DNA of 64,000 bases, taken from the NCBI GenBank assembly GCA_034401795.1, contig CM067374.1, positions 100,138,813 to 100,202,812 of the forward strand, read 5' to 3'. Made by a program: the position numbers and the translations under genes. The stretch's first letter is position 1; every line of letters begins with the position of its first letter. Shown in pieces: positions 54,071 through 63,832 of the stretch. The notes under the pieces are model-generated. The model had not been told where the DNA came from, did not search any database, and worked only from the letters and a program-made list of their open reading frames with translations. The stretch is from Chaetoderma sp. LZ-2023a (lineage: Eukaryota; Mollusca; Caudofoveata; Chaetodermatida; Chaetodermatidae).

Positions 54071-54078
54071 TTATATAT
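53955..54078. repeat. CA / ACGC / CA / TA compound microsatellite
   Basis: CACACACA, then about 20 ACGC units, then CACA, then TATATATA. The Arg/Thr/Ala and Cys/Val frames here are artefacts. Confidence 0.97.
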
Positions 54079-54079
54079 A

Positions 54080-54756
54080 TGCCCTGGATGGAGCGTAATG
54101 ATATTGAGGTCAAACGTCAAGGCCACCCTGACCCTGATATAATACTTTATTGTTTCCGGCTAGGTTTTGTTCAACATATCGTTTTTCTTTAAGGATTGTT
54201 TCAGCCTATTGTGACTATAAACTTAGACACATGGATACATATATCAACCAGATGCAGCACAATCGTGGTTAAAGGTCAGCTTCACTGTGACTTTCATATA
54301 TAACTTTCTTTTCGGCTAAATTCTTGGATTAGCTCAACATAGTGTCTTATATCTCTGGATTGATTCACCCTTCTTGAATTTAACTTGGCCACATGTCTAC
54401 CTATATCAAGTGGATGAAGTACAATAATACTGAGGTCAGACGTCAAGGTAAGTGTAACAATTGTATAAAATGCAGACTTGAACAGTTTTGCTTCTGCTTA
54501 GCTCGCCAGGCATTTATTTCAGAATTCGCCAAATTATTGGAACCAAGCATCATCATACAGTTACCTCAACCCGTCTGAGCAGACATTCAGAATTTTGAGG
54601 TTAAGATTGTTGAGATCTTGATAGAAAGCTAGATTTGCGCTTGGAAATCCAAAATGTCAAGATTTTCGCCAATATACCATCAGTGTGACACTAATGTCTT
54701 GTTTACCTGTGCCACTGAGTGTAATATAAAACAATATCCACAATGTTGCTAATGGA
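54080..54756. other. Intergenic DNA, no gene seen
   Basis: No open frame above 65 codons. AGGTCA(A/G)ACGTCAAGG occurs twice (about 54108 and 54433), suggesting a small internal duplication. Confidence 0.45.
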
Positions 54757-54893
54757 CCTTTCAAGTTTTAGCTATGCCCCGCCCACCTCTAGCTAAGCTC
54801 CACTCACATCTCGCTCATGTTGGGATCGATCGATCTCGGAACTCCCTGAGTATCAATTTCCAGAAAACTATACAGGTAAGCTGTTGAATATTT
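54757..54893 (+). mobile_element. MITE-H fragment (left third)
   Basis: From GGACCTTTCAAGTTTTAGCT to GCTGTTGAATATTTTTGACT, cut at the start of the hairpin. It shows that the family occurs beyond the 2-37 kb cluster. Confidence 0.82.
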
Positions 54894-54894
54894 T

Positions 54895-55300
54895 TGACTG
54901 AAAATAAACGCATTGGCACAGGGATTTAATTTAAAATTATTTTACCTAAATTTGTCCTATCGAGACCAAGTTTAGATTTACTTAGAGTGGTTCCCCCTAG
55001 AGATTAGTTGAGGTAAAGTAAACTAATTGGTAGGTCGCTTTAACAGATAAAGGCTGGGATTGATCCTACGCACACACGAATGCACACACGCGCGCATGCA
55101 CGCACGCACATCTGAACGAATGCAGGAGTGCACGCAATAATACACGCACACAGTAATACATGCACGAATTCACGCAATAATGCATGCATGAACGCATGCA
55201 CGAACAGATGCACGAATGCATGCACGCACACACCCACGTACTAATGTACTCACGAATTAATGCACCCACACCCACACACACACACACACGCACACATACG
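54895..55300 (+). repeat. Duplicated 160-bp block plus ACGC tail, copy 1
   Basis: ATTGGCACAGGGATTTAATT, GTCCTATCGAGACCAAGTTT and GCTGGGATTGATCCTAC recur at 60665-61110, followed in both by a degenerate ACGC/ACAC tail with shared words such as CATCTGAACGAATGCA and GTAATACATGCACGAAT. The GGGATTGATCC weakly resembles a Pol III B box. Confidence 0.85.
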
Positions 55301-55440
55301 CCCACGCAAGTATAGATGCACGCACGTACGGATGCACGAGCACACACCGACACACATACACACATACGAACAAACGCACAGATGCACGCCCGCACGAACG
55401 CACGCACGCACGCACGCACGCACACACGCATACACACACC
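55075..55440. repeat. Degenerate ACGC / ACAC microsatellite
   Basis: Irregular four-base periodicity throughout, becoming perfect CGCA repeats near 55395-55425. Confidence 0.95.
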
Positions 55441-55523
55441 TTTGCAGACACAAAACTAAAAGATGTCCTACGGATATGATTTCATGTTGCCCCACCATTG
55501 ATTTTGGTTGGGATTAGATTTAT

Positions 55524-56087
55524 TTAAGAATGGGTAGAGAGGGATAAAACCGTGTCATTGTTATCAGGAACCATGAGGTCTAACTTTGATCTTACTAGCA
55601 AATCTTTCAGGTTTGGATTTCTATTGTCAGCTATTACTGGTCGTGCTTTGATCGGTTCCTTTAATTTAGATTGCAACTGTGAATATTCGTCTTTCATGGT
55701 TTTCGCTAATTCAACATTACGTCTATTGAGTTGAAATGGGATAATTTTGTTCTTTTGCGATATTCCTGAATCTACATTTATTCCAAATGGTGCTTTTGTT
55801 TGGATTGTTCTAATCCAATGGCCTTCTCGTATTTTGCGAAACGAACTCGTTTCTTCTTCACTATCGAAGGTCGGAATCTGTTCTATTGGCATGATTTCAA
55901 AATGATGCTCAACCGAATGATCAGGAAGTTGGAAATATTGAGCAATTGGCGTATCTGCTGAGGTGTTAATATCAGAAACGTGGCGCCTAGCACGCACTCT
56001 AAATGCATTTTTTGTTTCACCAACATACTGTTTCTGGCAAATGGCACAATTGATCAAATAGAATACATTCTCAGAATCACAATGCAT
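55524..56087 (-). CDS. GIY-YIG endonuclease of the Penelope-like element
   Basis: A 187-codon frame. VFYLINCAICQKQYVGETKN followed by FRVRARRHVSDI is a GIY-YIG nuclease core: YLI and YVG strands, then the conserved Arg and His. The Glu expected later may be in the region of REGHWIRTIQ. The open frame continues upstream with CDKNRC, forming a Cys pair usual before this domain. In these elements the nuclease cuts the target for reverse transcription. It lies in a different frame from the RT part upstream. The last 60 residues are a polar tail. Confidence 0.82.
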   Translation of the reverse strand: MHCDSENVFYLINCAICQKQYVGETKNAFRVRARRHVSDINTSADTPIAQYFQLPDHSVEHHFEIMPIEQIPTFDSEEETSSFRKIREGHWIRTIQTKAPFGINVDSGISQKNKIIPFQLNRRNVELAKTMKDEYSQLQSKLKEPIKARPVIADNRNPNLKDLLVRSKLDLMVPDNNDTVLSLSTHS

Positions 56088-56184
56088 ATTTGTTCGGATA
56101 TGATATTCATTTTTAGTCTGAAAACGCAGGAATGTTTGTTGGTTTACAATATAGTTGTTTACTTTGCATCTGTTTTTGTCACAT

Positions 56185-56790
56185 TTAGAAACTGATCATC
56201 GCACATGATTGGTTTATTGTGTTTAATTTGGACAGGTTCAAACTCGGTCCGCTATGAGGTTTTAGATTTTCAAGCTCATTGATGGTCTCTGTTTTAATTT
56301 TTCGAAGAAAACGGGCTGAATAGCCTCGTTCTTTCAAAGCATCAAACAGAGTAGAGCATGCACCATTCAGATTTTGCCTGTTGCTAGGGTTTCGAAAGAA
56401 TCTTATGATTTGCGATTTGATCAGACCTTTAAATGTGTGTGGAGGATGAACTGATTTTTTGTGAAGCAGCTGATGTAAGTCTGTTGGCTTAAAGAATACT
56501 TTATGTTCTAATTTTCCAGAGGAATCAAATTGAGGACCTTTATAGATTGTGACATCTAAAAAGTCAACTGATGTTCCACTAATAGTAGCTTTTAGCTTGA
56601 TGTTTGAATCCTGGTTATTTAAAATGCGAAAAAATTCCCAAAAGTCTTCTTCTGAATGTTGCCAAATTATGAAGATGTCATCTAAATATCTGAGGTAAAG
56701 AAGATGATTTTTGGTTGATTTGTTCAGTGCCTCCTCTTCCCACTCCGCAACATAAATCGTGGCAAAAGGTTTTGCTTATTGTTTGTAACT
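56185..56790 (-). pseudogene. Penelope-like RT, C-terminal palm and thumb
   Basis: An open stretch without a start codon reads YVAEWEEEALNKSTKNHLLY, then LRYLDDIFIIW with the catalytic YLDD, SVDFLDVTIYKGPQF and HPPHTFKGLIKSQIIRFFRN. These are the hallmark segments of the palm and thumb of this RT group. It ends just before the endonuclease. The conserved palm segments expected ahead of AEWEEEAL are absent because the frame joins directly to the N-terminal part. Confidence 0.82.
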
Positions 56791-57100
56791 GGCAATGATC
56801 TGGCTATACCAGCAACCGTTTTTATGGTTGCCTTAATATTGTCACCACCTAGCCTATCTGGAGGGTCCCAACCGGATTTTCCAGTGAATGGTTTTGACTC
56901 TCCATTTAAATTTCGAAAATGATGGGCTATTTTTACAGAATGACCAAAATTACCTACTTCAATAAGACCTGTGTCTAAAAGCAAATCTAATCCTGTTTTT
57001 GGTTTTGGAGTTGGTACAAAAGTAAGACCACGATCGAGAATTGATTTTTCAGGTGGTGAGGGATCATAGTCAGCTGCTAAATTGGCTTTTGAGGTTTGTT
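56724..57100 (-). pseudogene. Penelope-like RT, N-terminal part
   Basis: Open sequence with ILDRGLTFVPTPKPKTGLDL, then FNLNGESKP-like and SGWDPPDRLGGDNIKATIKT segments. The LDRGLTFVPTP block is characteristic of the start of this RT family. The sequence stops near PVTNNKQNLLP and is followed immediately by RT C-terminal sequence. I infer an internal deletion of the RT fingers and first palm segment, perhaps 200-300 codons by comparison with usual family length. Confidence 0.7.
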
Positions 57101-57140
57101 CCTAGTCCTATGTTAGGGGAGCTATTGCCTTGACCCACAT

Positions 57141-57419
57141 TTAGTTTAAACCATGTACCGTCAGCCAATGGATTCTATCCTTCTCAACATGAAAATTGGC
57201 ATCAGAAATTTTGGGGATGACCTTATTAACGTGGCAGTTGGACCCTGCTGATTCGTTGATAGGCTTGAGACAGTACCTTTGCCTGTCTGACAAGCTATCA
57301 GAAGTTAATCTCAGCAAAGTGCAACTCCGCATTAGGGAAGCTGTTCTTAAATTCTCCAGCAATGAACCGTAAATGGCTTGAGGCTTTGGTTGGATGCTCA
57401 TTTTTGGAGTTGATGGCAA
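57141..57419 (-). pseudogene. SGNH-hydrolase-like ORF, C-terminal part
   Basis: Frame containing DANFHVEKDRIHWLTVHG. The DxxH (DRIH) is the last catalytic block of SGNH/GDSL hydrolases. The part from SDSLSDRQRYCLKPINESAG to the end continues the domain begun in the neighbouring frame (57298-57603); the first half of this frame is probably not coding. Confidence 0.6.
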
Positions 57420-57603
57420 TATTCAGGATGATCTTCTCAGGGCTAGGGCCATCCTGGTGTCGCATAGCCATTGTTCTGAAATGTGATAATGCGGCACCAG
57501 GATAGCACTCAACCTGGATGTCAGGATGGACGTTTAAATCAACTCGGGCTAGATTAGAGGACCCTATCATCAGACTCTTTTTGTGATTCTGGGGATCCTC
57601 CAC
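57298..57603 (-). CDS. SGNH-hydrolase-like ORF, N-terminal part
   Basis: A 101-codon frame. KSLMIGSSNLARVDLNV fits block I (GDS-like, here GSSN), CYPGAALSHF fits block II, and EKIILNIAINSKNEHP fits block III (GxND-like). Together with DRIH downstream this is a complete SGNH block order. Esterase-like ORF1 domains are established for some CR1-type LINEs; finding one ahead of a Penelope-like RT is less familiar to me. Confidence 0.6.
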   Translation of the reverse strand: MEDPQNHKKSLMIGSSNLARVDLNVHPDIQVECYPGAALSHFRTMAMRHQDGPSPEKIILNIAINSKNEHPTKASSHLRFIAGEFKNSFPNAELHFAEINF

Positions 57604-57659
57604 AGGCCCTTGCTATGCGATTGATGACGGTACTTAGCACACTTCCTATCAGACAGGTT

Positions 57660-58050
57660 ACTATTATTCTCCCTAGGAGGGAGAGGAGGCGGAGATGGAT
57701 AAAGAGAAGCAGAAGAAGGTGCGTGAGGAGAAGAGAGAGATGAAGAGTAGGAGGAAGAGCAGGAGGAGGGATGGAGAGAGGAGTTGCAAGAGGAGAAGAT
57801 TGAGCATGAGGAGCAAGAGGCGGGATTGAGAGAGGAGATGCATGAAGAGGAGGAGATCGAGGAGGAAGAGGAGGCGGCGGGATTGAGAGAGGGGATGCAG
57901 GAAGAGAAGAAGCTTGAGGAGGAAGAGCAAGAGGCGAAATTGAGAGAGGAGAAGGAGGAAGAGGAGAAGATCGAGTCAGGAGGTGGCGAGGAGAAGATAG
58001 TGGAAGAGATGAGGAAGGGTTGCTTGGTGGTAGATTGGGGGAACAGTGAG
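57660..58050 (-). repeat. GA-rich purine tract (Ser/Pro or Leu linker)
   Basis: The plus strand is a long irregular GAGGA tract. The minus-strand frames read Ser/Pro- or Leu-rich sequence with PPLPP and SSSS runs. It may be a disordered linker of the ORF ahead of the hydrolase, expanded by slippage. The Glu-rich plus-strand frame is an alternative reading I consider less likely. Confidence 0.7.
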
Positions 58051-58125
58051 TAACAACCTGACAATGGCGCACTGGAGGAGAATTGGTCTTTGGGAGAGCC
58101 GGCCATGGCCAGGTGCTGGTGTTGG

Positions 58126-58446
58126 TTATGTATACCGATTCGTCCGCTTGGAAGTGGTAGGCGAGGGTGTGAAGGTGGTTGGTGACCGTTGCCGTTTGTT
58201 AGTCATTGTTGAATCTGAACCTGAACCTGTACTCGGTGTGGCCGCCGGTGATGGTACAGACATCACTCTATTTTGCTCATCACTAGCTATTTCTGTCAAA
58301 GATTTCCAAAGATTTGTGATTGTCGTTGTGGCCAATTTATTTCCAAAATTTTGCCTACCCCATTTCAATGCTATGCCTTTAGCTCGGTGTAGATCAAGAA
58401 TTACATTAGATTCGGCCACCTTTACCTCTGCCTTTAATTTGTCCAA
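58126..58446 (-). CDS. Helical ORF piece upstream of the hydrolase
   Basis: A 106-codon frame. A charged helical start (DKLKAEVKVAESNVILDLHR) leads to KWGRQNFGNKLATTTITNLW and a Ser/Thr/Pro-rich basic tail (TMTNKRQRSPTTFTPSPTTS). It looks like the N-terminal, nucleic-acid-binding part of a retroelement ORF1. It is not similar to anything I can name. Confidence 0.45.
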   Translation of the reverse strand: MDKLKAEVKVAESNVILDLHRAKGIALKWGRQNFGNKLATTTITNLWKSLTEIASDEQNRVMSVPSPAATPSTGSGSDSTMTNKRQRSPTTFTPSPTTSKRTNRYT

Positions 58447-58518
58447 TTTGCTTTGATAATGTTTGATTAGATTTCCTAAGCAGCTATGAGCCTAAATTTG
58501 GTTTATCATAATGGCTGA

Positions 58519-58767
58519 TTAAAAAAATTCGTCATCTCGTAAGGCGGGGGCAGAAAACGAGTTCATCTCCTCCATTTTCATGCTGAGGGATTTCAGGAGA
58601 GAGTCTGATGCCAAATGCCCTCGTAAAAGACCATAGTGATGCAAGCATTGCAACACATGGAAGTACATCTTAACCAATCGCTGAAAGGCCTGAACAGACT
58701 GGTTAGGAGCACTTTTGGTTGATGAAAGGTTGGACGCTGGGTTGCCAGATTTGCGTCCTTTACCCAC
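58519..58767 (-). CDS. N-terminal ORF piece of the same element
   Basis: An 82-codon frame beginning MGKGRKSGNPASNLSSTKS. A helical part follows (VQAFQRLVKMYFHVLQCLHH) and then LKSLSMKMEEMNSFSAPALR. Basic start and helical body fit the beginning of a retroelement protein. It is the furthest upstream frame that I link to the Penelope-like element. Confidence 0.4.
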   Translation of the reverse strand: MGKGRKSGNPASNLSSTKSAPNQSVQAFQRLVKMYFHVLQCLHHYGLLRGHLASDSLLKSLSMKMEEMNSFSAPALRDDEFF

Positions 58768-58769
58768 TG

Positions 58770-59410
58770 GGCCATTGGAATTCTAAGGCCATTTTAGAAC
58801 GTAATCAAATTTCTACAGATTTATGTCAAATTTAGTCAGAAAATTAAAAAAAGTTAAATACCAAATATTAACAAGAGCGATATGTGTTGAAACAATTTAG
58901 AAACTGAAAAAATAAGAACAATTAATACAAGCTTACACTGTCAGTTGCCGGAACGCTTTCGACGTAATGGTCTTCGTCATGCAGCGAAAAAATGGTCTAA
59001 TGGCAACTGATAATTCTTACATATTTATAGAATTACTGCAATGGTGACTACTGATTAACTATTAATTCAGTCTCTCCACAAAAGATCAAACCAAACCCGA
59101 AGACCTGCTTTAGATCAATGTGCGCTTTGGGCGCTACTGAAGTCAAACAGCTAATACAAAAGGCGTGATTGCTTAATTTTATCGAGCTTATCTAACTGTA
59201 GCATGGGTTAAACGCCGGTTCGTTTCAGGTGATTTAGGTGTGAGAATAACAATGAGGGCTATTTGGTCAGTCATTAGATCAAATGCTGCCGAGATATGTT
59301 TAATCATGGCGGTTGAGAGTAATTTACTTGTTGTTTGAGTACTGCAAGGTACAGGTTTCCTGAATAAAGATTATTAAAACAAATTCTGACAAGTTATACA
59401 GGTTTTTTTA
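58770..59410. other. Intergenic DNA, no gene seen
   Basis: AT-rich, short frames only. Confidence 0.5.
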
Positions 59411-59419
59411 TCTTGGCGA

Positions 59420-60060
59420 ATCGGTTCACTCAGTCATTACAAAGCATTGATTACTTCTTTATAATAAGTTGGCGTTGCCATGTGTTCGAAAATAGGAACA
59501 AACAAATAGTTTTGAGCATGTCTTTCTGACATAGGATGATCCATTGTGGATTGACTGAATGTTGTGGGTCTAGTGAGATTCCTTCTAAAGAGAGGTGGTT
59601 GTAAGTCACAGGTTGCTTGAGTTTTGTAAGCTTATATGTCCAACAACCCATGCATTCATTCACCCGCCCAGACACGAGCATATTAATCCATCCATCAGTC
59701 CATCCTGCCATCCACCTAAACAAATACTTGATTAAGGGGAGAGCAGATTTGCAAACCGATAGACAGACACCCGGTGGGTGACTAGACGAATGAACAAATG
59801 AATAGGCAAATGGGTGAAAGCTACAATTTCATTTCTGAATTTGGTTTAATTTATTCCCTTAGTCATTGCAAAGTGCTAATTGCTTCTTTGCAATGAGTTG
59901 GTGTGGTTGTTGAAAAAATAAGAATAAAATACGGCAGGTGGTTGCGGAAGAGAGGTGGTTTACAAACATATATGTCCAAACCATCCATGCGCCCATCCGG
60001 GCACCCATCCAGTAATCCATCGATCAGTCCATCCACACAGACAATCAATTGATGTCTGGG
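59420..60060 (+). repeat. Two diverged copies of a ~200-bp block
   Basis: CAGTCATTACAAAGCATTGA ... AATAAGTTGGCGTTG (59425 on) recurs as TAGTCATTGCAAAGTGCTAA ... AATGAGTTGGTGTGG (59862 on). Each is followed by a CATCCATC-type degenerate tract. Confidence 0.7.
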
Positions 60061-60149
60061 AGGCACAGACCAGTGAACCAATAGAGAGACGAAGGACAGG
60101 AGACAGGATGAGTGAACAAATAGGTGGACGAACGAATGAATGGATAAAT

Positions 60150-60180
60150 ACACGCACATATGAACGCGCGCACGTACGTA

Positions 60181-60240
<60 letters not shown>

Positions 60241-60545
60241 TGGACGCACGCACGCACGCACGCACGCGCACACACGCACACACGCACACACGCACACACG
60301 CACGTATGCACTCATGAACACTCGTACGCCCACACGAATACACGCACGCACGAATGCACGGACGAACGCACACGTGAATGTATCCCGCACGCACGGATGC
60401 ATGCACACATGAACGTACGAACGAACGTACTAACGAACGAACTAACGTACGAACGAACGAACGAACGAATGAACGAACGAACGAACGAACGAACGAACGA
60501 ACGAATGTACACGCATGCATGCATACACGATTGCCCGTATGGACG
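60150..60545. repeat. (ACGC)n and (GAAC)n microsatellites
   Basis: ACGC repeats to about 60320, then a degenerate zone, then GAAC repeats at about 60417-60506. All open frames here (Arg/Thr/His or Cys/Val/Arg) are artefacts. Confidence 0.97.
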
Positions 60546-60664
60546 AACGTGCAAACGGAATATCAGCTAGCAGCAGACCAATTCCGACAGTGTATTTGTA
60601 CATATAAACAGTTTAAAATTGTTTGATTTGGGACAAATATGGAGGCCTGGCACAAGCAAATCCG

Positions 60665-60870
60665 TCTTTACATTGAAAAAACCCGCATTGGCACAGGAAT
60701 TTAATTAAAAATATCTTTACCTAAATTTGTCCTATCGAGACCAAGTTTAGATTTACTTAGAGTGGTCCCCCTTGAGATTAGTTGGGGTAAAGTGAACTAA
60801 TGAGTAGGTCGCTTTAACAGGTAAAGGCTGGGATTGATCCTACATTACAGAGAAATCACACACACACACA

Positions 60871-60901
<31 letters not shown>

Positions 60902-61110
60902 GCATTCGCACGCACGCACGCACATCTGAACGAATGCACGCAATAATACATGCACACAGTAATACATGCACGAATGCACGCAATAATGCATGCATGAACG
61001 CATGCACTAACAGACGCATGAATGCATGCACGCACACACACACCCACGCACTAATGTACTCAGAATTAATGCACCCACACCCACATACACAGACGCACAT
61101 ATGTACAAGC
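60665..61110 (+). repeat. Duplicated 160-bp block plus ACGC tail, copy 2
   Basis: Second copy of 54895-55300. The unique part is well preserved; the tail has a longer CACA/ACGC run at its start. Confidence 0.85.
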
Positions 61111-61115
61111 ACACA

Positions 61116-61121
61116 CCATGT

Positions 61122-61190
<69 letters not shown>

Positions 61191-61215
61191 TGTTTGTCTG
61201 TCTGTCTGTCTGTAT
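61116..61215 (+). repeat. (TGCC)n (TGTC)n microsatellite
   Basis: About 18 TGCC units then TGTC units. Confidence 0.98.
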
Positions 61216-61234
61216 TTAACTAATTTTGCTTACA

Positions 61235-61485
61235 GACCGTTACTATGAGTGTGTTATCTAAGCTCCGCCTATTTAGAAACCGTTACTATGCGTGTGTGAG
61301 CTAAGCGCCGCCCACATGGAGACACTAATATGAGTTTATTGTCTAAGCTCCGCCTACGTAGATCTCGTTATTATGAGTTTGTGAGTTAAGCTCCGCCCAC
61401 GTAGAGCGTTATTATAAGTTTGTGATCTAAACTCCACCCACTTAGAGATGATTACCATGAATTTCTGATATAAGCCCAGACCACA
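61235..61485 (+). repeat. Minisatellite, about six diverged units
   Basis: CTAAGCTCCGCC(C/T)A plus TAGA and TTATTATGAGTTTGTGA recur at 35-50 base steps. The word CTAAGCTCCGCCCA also occurs in MITE-H, so the array may have been seeded by that element. Confidence 0.75.
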
Positions 61486-61529
61486 TAGACATGAAATACT
61501 ATGAGATTGTTGTCTATTCCCCAGAAGCA

Positions 61530-61549
61530 GTAGCTGTAGCAACAGCAGC

Positions 61550-61592
<43 letters not shown>

Positions 61593-61636
61593 CCACCACT
61601 AACAACAACAACAACAACAACAGCAGCAGCAGCAGC

Positions 61637-61681
<45 letters not shown>

Positions 61682-61751
61682 AGCAGCAGCAACAGCAATA
61701 GAAGCAACAGCAGCAGCACCACCAGCACTAGCAGCAGTAACAACAGCAACA

Positions 61752-61782
<31 letters not shown>

Positions 61783-61872
61783 CAACAACAACAACACCAA
61801 CAGCAACAACAGCAACAACAGCAGCAGCAACAGTCACAACAGCAGCAGCAACCGCAGCAGCAACGACAGCAC

Positions 61873-61903
<31 letters not shown>

Positions 61904-62044
61904 CACAGCAACAACAGCAGCAACTACAGCAACAGCAACAGCATACGCAACAGTATCAGCATCAGCAACAGAAAAAGCAACAGCAACAGCAGCAACAACA
62001 GCAAATACCATCAGCAACAGCAGCAGCAACGACAGTACCAGCAG

Positions 62045-62076
<32 letters not shown>

Positions 62077-62200
62077 CCAGCAACAGCAGCAACAGCAGCA
62101 ACGGTAGCAACAGCAGCATCAGCAGCAGCAACAAAACAGCAACAGTAACAACAATAGCAGCAGCAACAATAGCAACAACAACAACGGCAACAGCAGCCTA
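61530..62200 (+). repeat. CAA/CAG trinucleotide region
   Basis: About 670 bases of interrupted CAA and CAG triplets. One plus frame reads Thr/Ala, another Gln, another Asn/Ser. No unique protein sequence flanks it, so I treat it as a microsatellite and not as a poly-Gln gene. Confidence 0.93.
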
Positions 62201-62429
62201 TGTCAGGAGATGGACGAGATGGTTTCTAAGATACGCATTCAGATTTCAAATGTTTCAGGGTAGATTTCTTGAACAGTAGTTAATTTTCAAAAATACTCTT
62301 CTCTTGACCTGCTAATCGACATGCCTCGAGACCACTGCAGAGTTGTTTTAGTCAGTTTGACCTTTAAAAGGTTAAGTTGACACAAGAGGGGTTCAAGTTT
62401 AATGTGCATGTCTACCATCATTGGTCTAT

Positions 62430-62800
62430 ATTTACCCGCGCACCGTAATGGGAAGATGCTAATGCGATCGCGTCCGTCCGTCCGTCCATCCGTCCGGCTG
62501 TGTACTCGGAATTGTCTCTTAAAAACTGCTAATCCGATGTGGCTCAAATTTTAACACACCGATGGAACTGACCGTGCGAGAACATTTCTAGACTCGGGGT
62601 GTAACCGGAATAAAAGAACACGGATCCAGCGGATAGCATCAAATTCTGGATCGGTTGATATCTCGGAAACTACTGGTCCGATATGGCTCAAATTTCAACA
62701 CAAGAAAGGGTGGAACCATACATTATGATTTCACAACTTTTAGTGTGACCGGAACAAACCCGGAAAATCCGAAATATCCGCAAAATCCTAAACCCTTTTA
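62430..62800 (+). repeat. Probable dispersed repeat with internal duplication
   Basis: (CCGT)n at 62465-62492 leads into two related blocks, CTAATCCGATGTGGCTCAAA (62530) and TGGTCCGATATGGCTCAAAT (62672), each followed by TTTCAACACA or similar. No coding capacity. Confidence 0.55.
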
Positions 62801-63465
62801 CAACGTATCAAAAACGGAAGAGTAAGGGTCTGCACTCTCTGATTGCTCTTGTTATTGTTCTCCCGACGTCATTGGTAATATCGCTGTGGTTATCCTGTTG
62901 AGCTTGCTAGTGAATTGCACAACCAAACAAATTATTCCTCTGTTTGAAATATTTACTTGCGCAAGTCTTTCGCTCTCAGAACGCCCTCAAATATCCCAGC
63001 TTCCTGGCTAATGTCCAATGGTTTGCGATGCGATTGCATGTCTGTATAATCCCTCCATGGTACTCACTCACTGCTTTTGTGAACGCATTAATACCAAGGC
63101 AATTAAATTTCAGGAATTTTTCTTTGTCATTCCCTCACTGATATTCGCATACACGTATTTAGAGAAATGTTAAATGTTAAAAATGCATATCGTATTACCA
63201 TTACCCAGAGGCAAATCTGCCTCTCACACCAAAACAAAATATGCCAACATAGAAAAAAGATGTCTCTAAAGACAGCAGTTAATACAAGACACTTGCCAGA
63301 ATGAACACCTTTTGGGATCAAATAATGGCTTTCCAAACGCCCATTCATATTTACGTTCGGAATTCCAAGAATTTAAATTTCCAGTTGTTATAATATTGCT
63401 ACCGCTGTTGTTAGTAATCCTGTTGATGATACTTGCAGCTGGTGGTGGTGGTGTTCGCGTTATAA
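62801..63465. other. Intergenic DNA, no gene seen
   Basis: Frames below 75 codons, none with a motif. Confidence 0.5.
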
Positions 63466-63467
63466 GG

Positions 63468-63832
63468 GAGGAATCCGTTTTAGCCATGCCCGCCTATGCT
63501 CTGCGCGTGTTGGATTGATTTACATACTTTGAATCCTGAATTACCAGAATCCAAATATCATGGTAACTACACAGCTAACCTGTTGAATATTTTAAAATTA
63601 ATTTGACCGGGTGCTGTTGCTGTCTACGACAGCAACAACGCCCAGTAAAATTAGTTTCAAAATATTCAACATAATATTTGTTAAATGGAAGGATATACAT
63701 TTCGTAAAACTGGTGGCCTATCCCAGATTCATGATGGAGTATTTCTATCAGTTACGATCGTAATGTCAACCTTCATGGGACGTAATTGATTATGATGGCA
63801 TATACTTGAGTGACAAGCCTGATTTCTCCATT
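63468..63832 (+). mobile_element. MITE-H copy near the right edge
   Basis: Starts GGAGGAATCCGTTTTAGCC. The hairpin arms (GTTGAATATTTTAAAATTAA and near complement) surround GTCTACGAC. The right end reads CAAGCCTGATTTCTCC. CRE-like sites are degraded. Confidence 0.82.

Larger units (their letters stand above)
55524..58767 (-). mobile_element. Penelope-like retroelement, decayed, with extra ORF
   Basis: A minus-strand series in the order N-terminal ORF pieces (58767-58126), low-complexity linker, SGNH-hydrolase-like ORF (57603-57141), RT N-terminal part (57100-56724), RT C-terminal part (to 56185) and GIY-YIG endonuclease (56087-55524). RT followed by a GIY-YIG endonuclease is the signature of Penelope-like elements. 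The RT core between the two parts is missing and the frame changes several times, so the copy is inactive. No terminal repeats were recognised. Whether the upstream ORF belongs to the same element is inferred from strand, spacing and order. Confidence 0.75.

Noticed and set aside
54960-55070. tRNA-type SINE promoter in the duplicated 160-bp block
   Set aside because: Only a weak B-box-like GGGATTGATCC; no convincing A box at the right distance and the tail order is atypical.
53865-55498. Cys/Val/Arg-rich or His/Thr/Arg-rich proteins on both strands
   Set aside because: Readings of CA and ACGC microsatellites.
57784-58053. Glu-rich plus-strand coiled-coil protein
   Set aside because: Reading of the GA-rich tract; the neighbouring coding signals are all on the minus strand.
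59863-60570. Large Arg/Val/Cys and Arg/Thr/His frames
   Set aside because: Readings of ACGC and GAAC repeats.
61491-62279. 262-codon Thr/Ala/Ser-rich protein, or a poly-Gln gene
   Set aside because: The frames follow from triplet repeats; no unique conserved sequence or promoter is attached.
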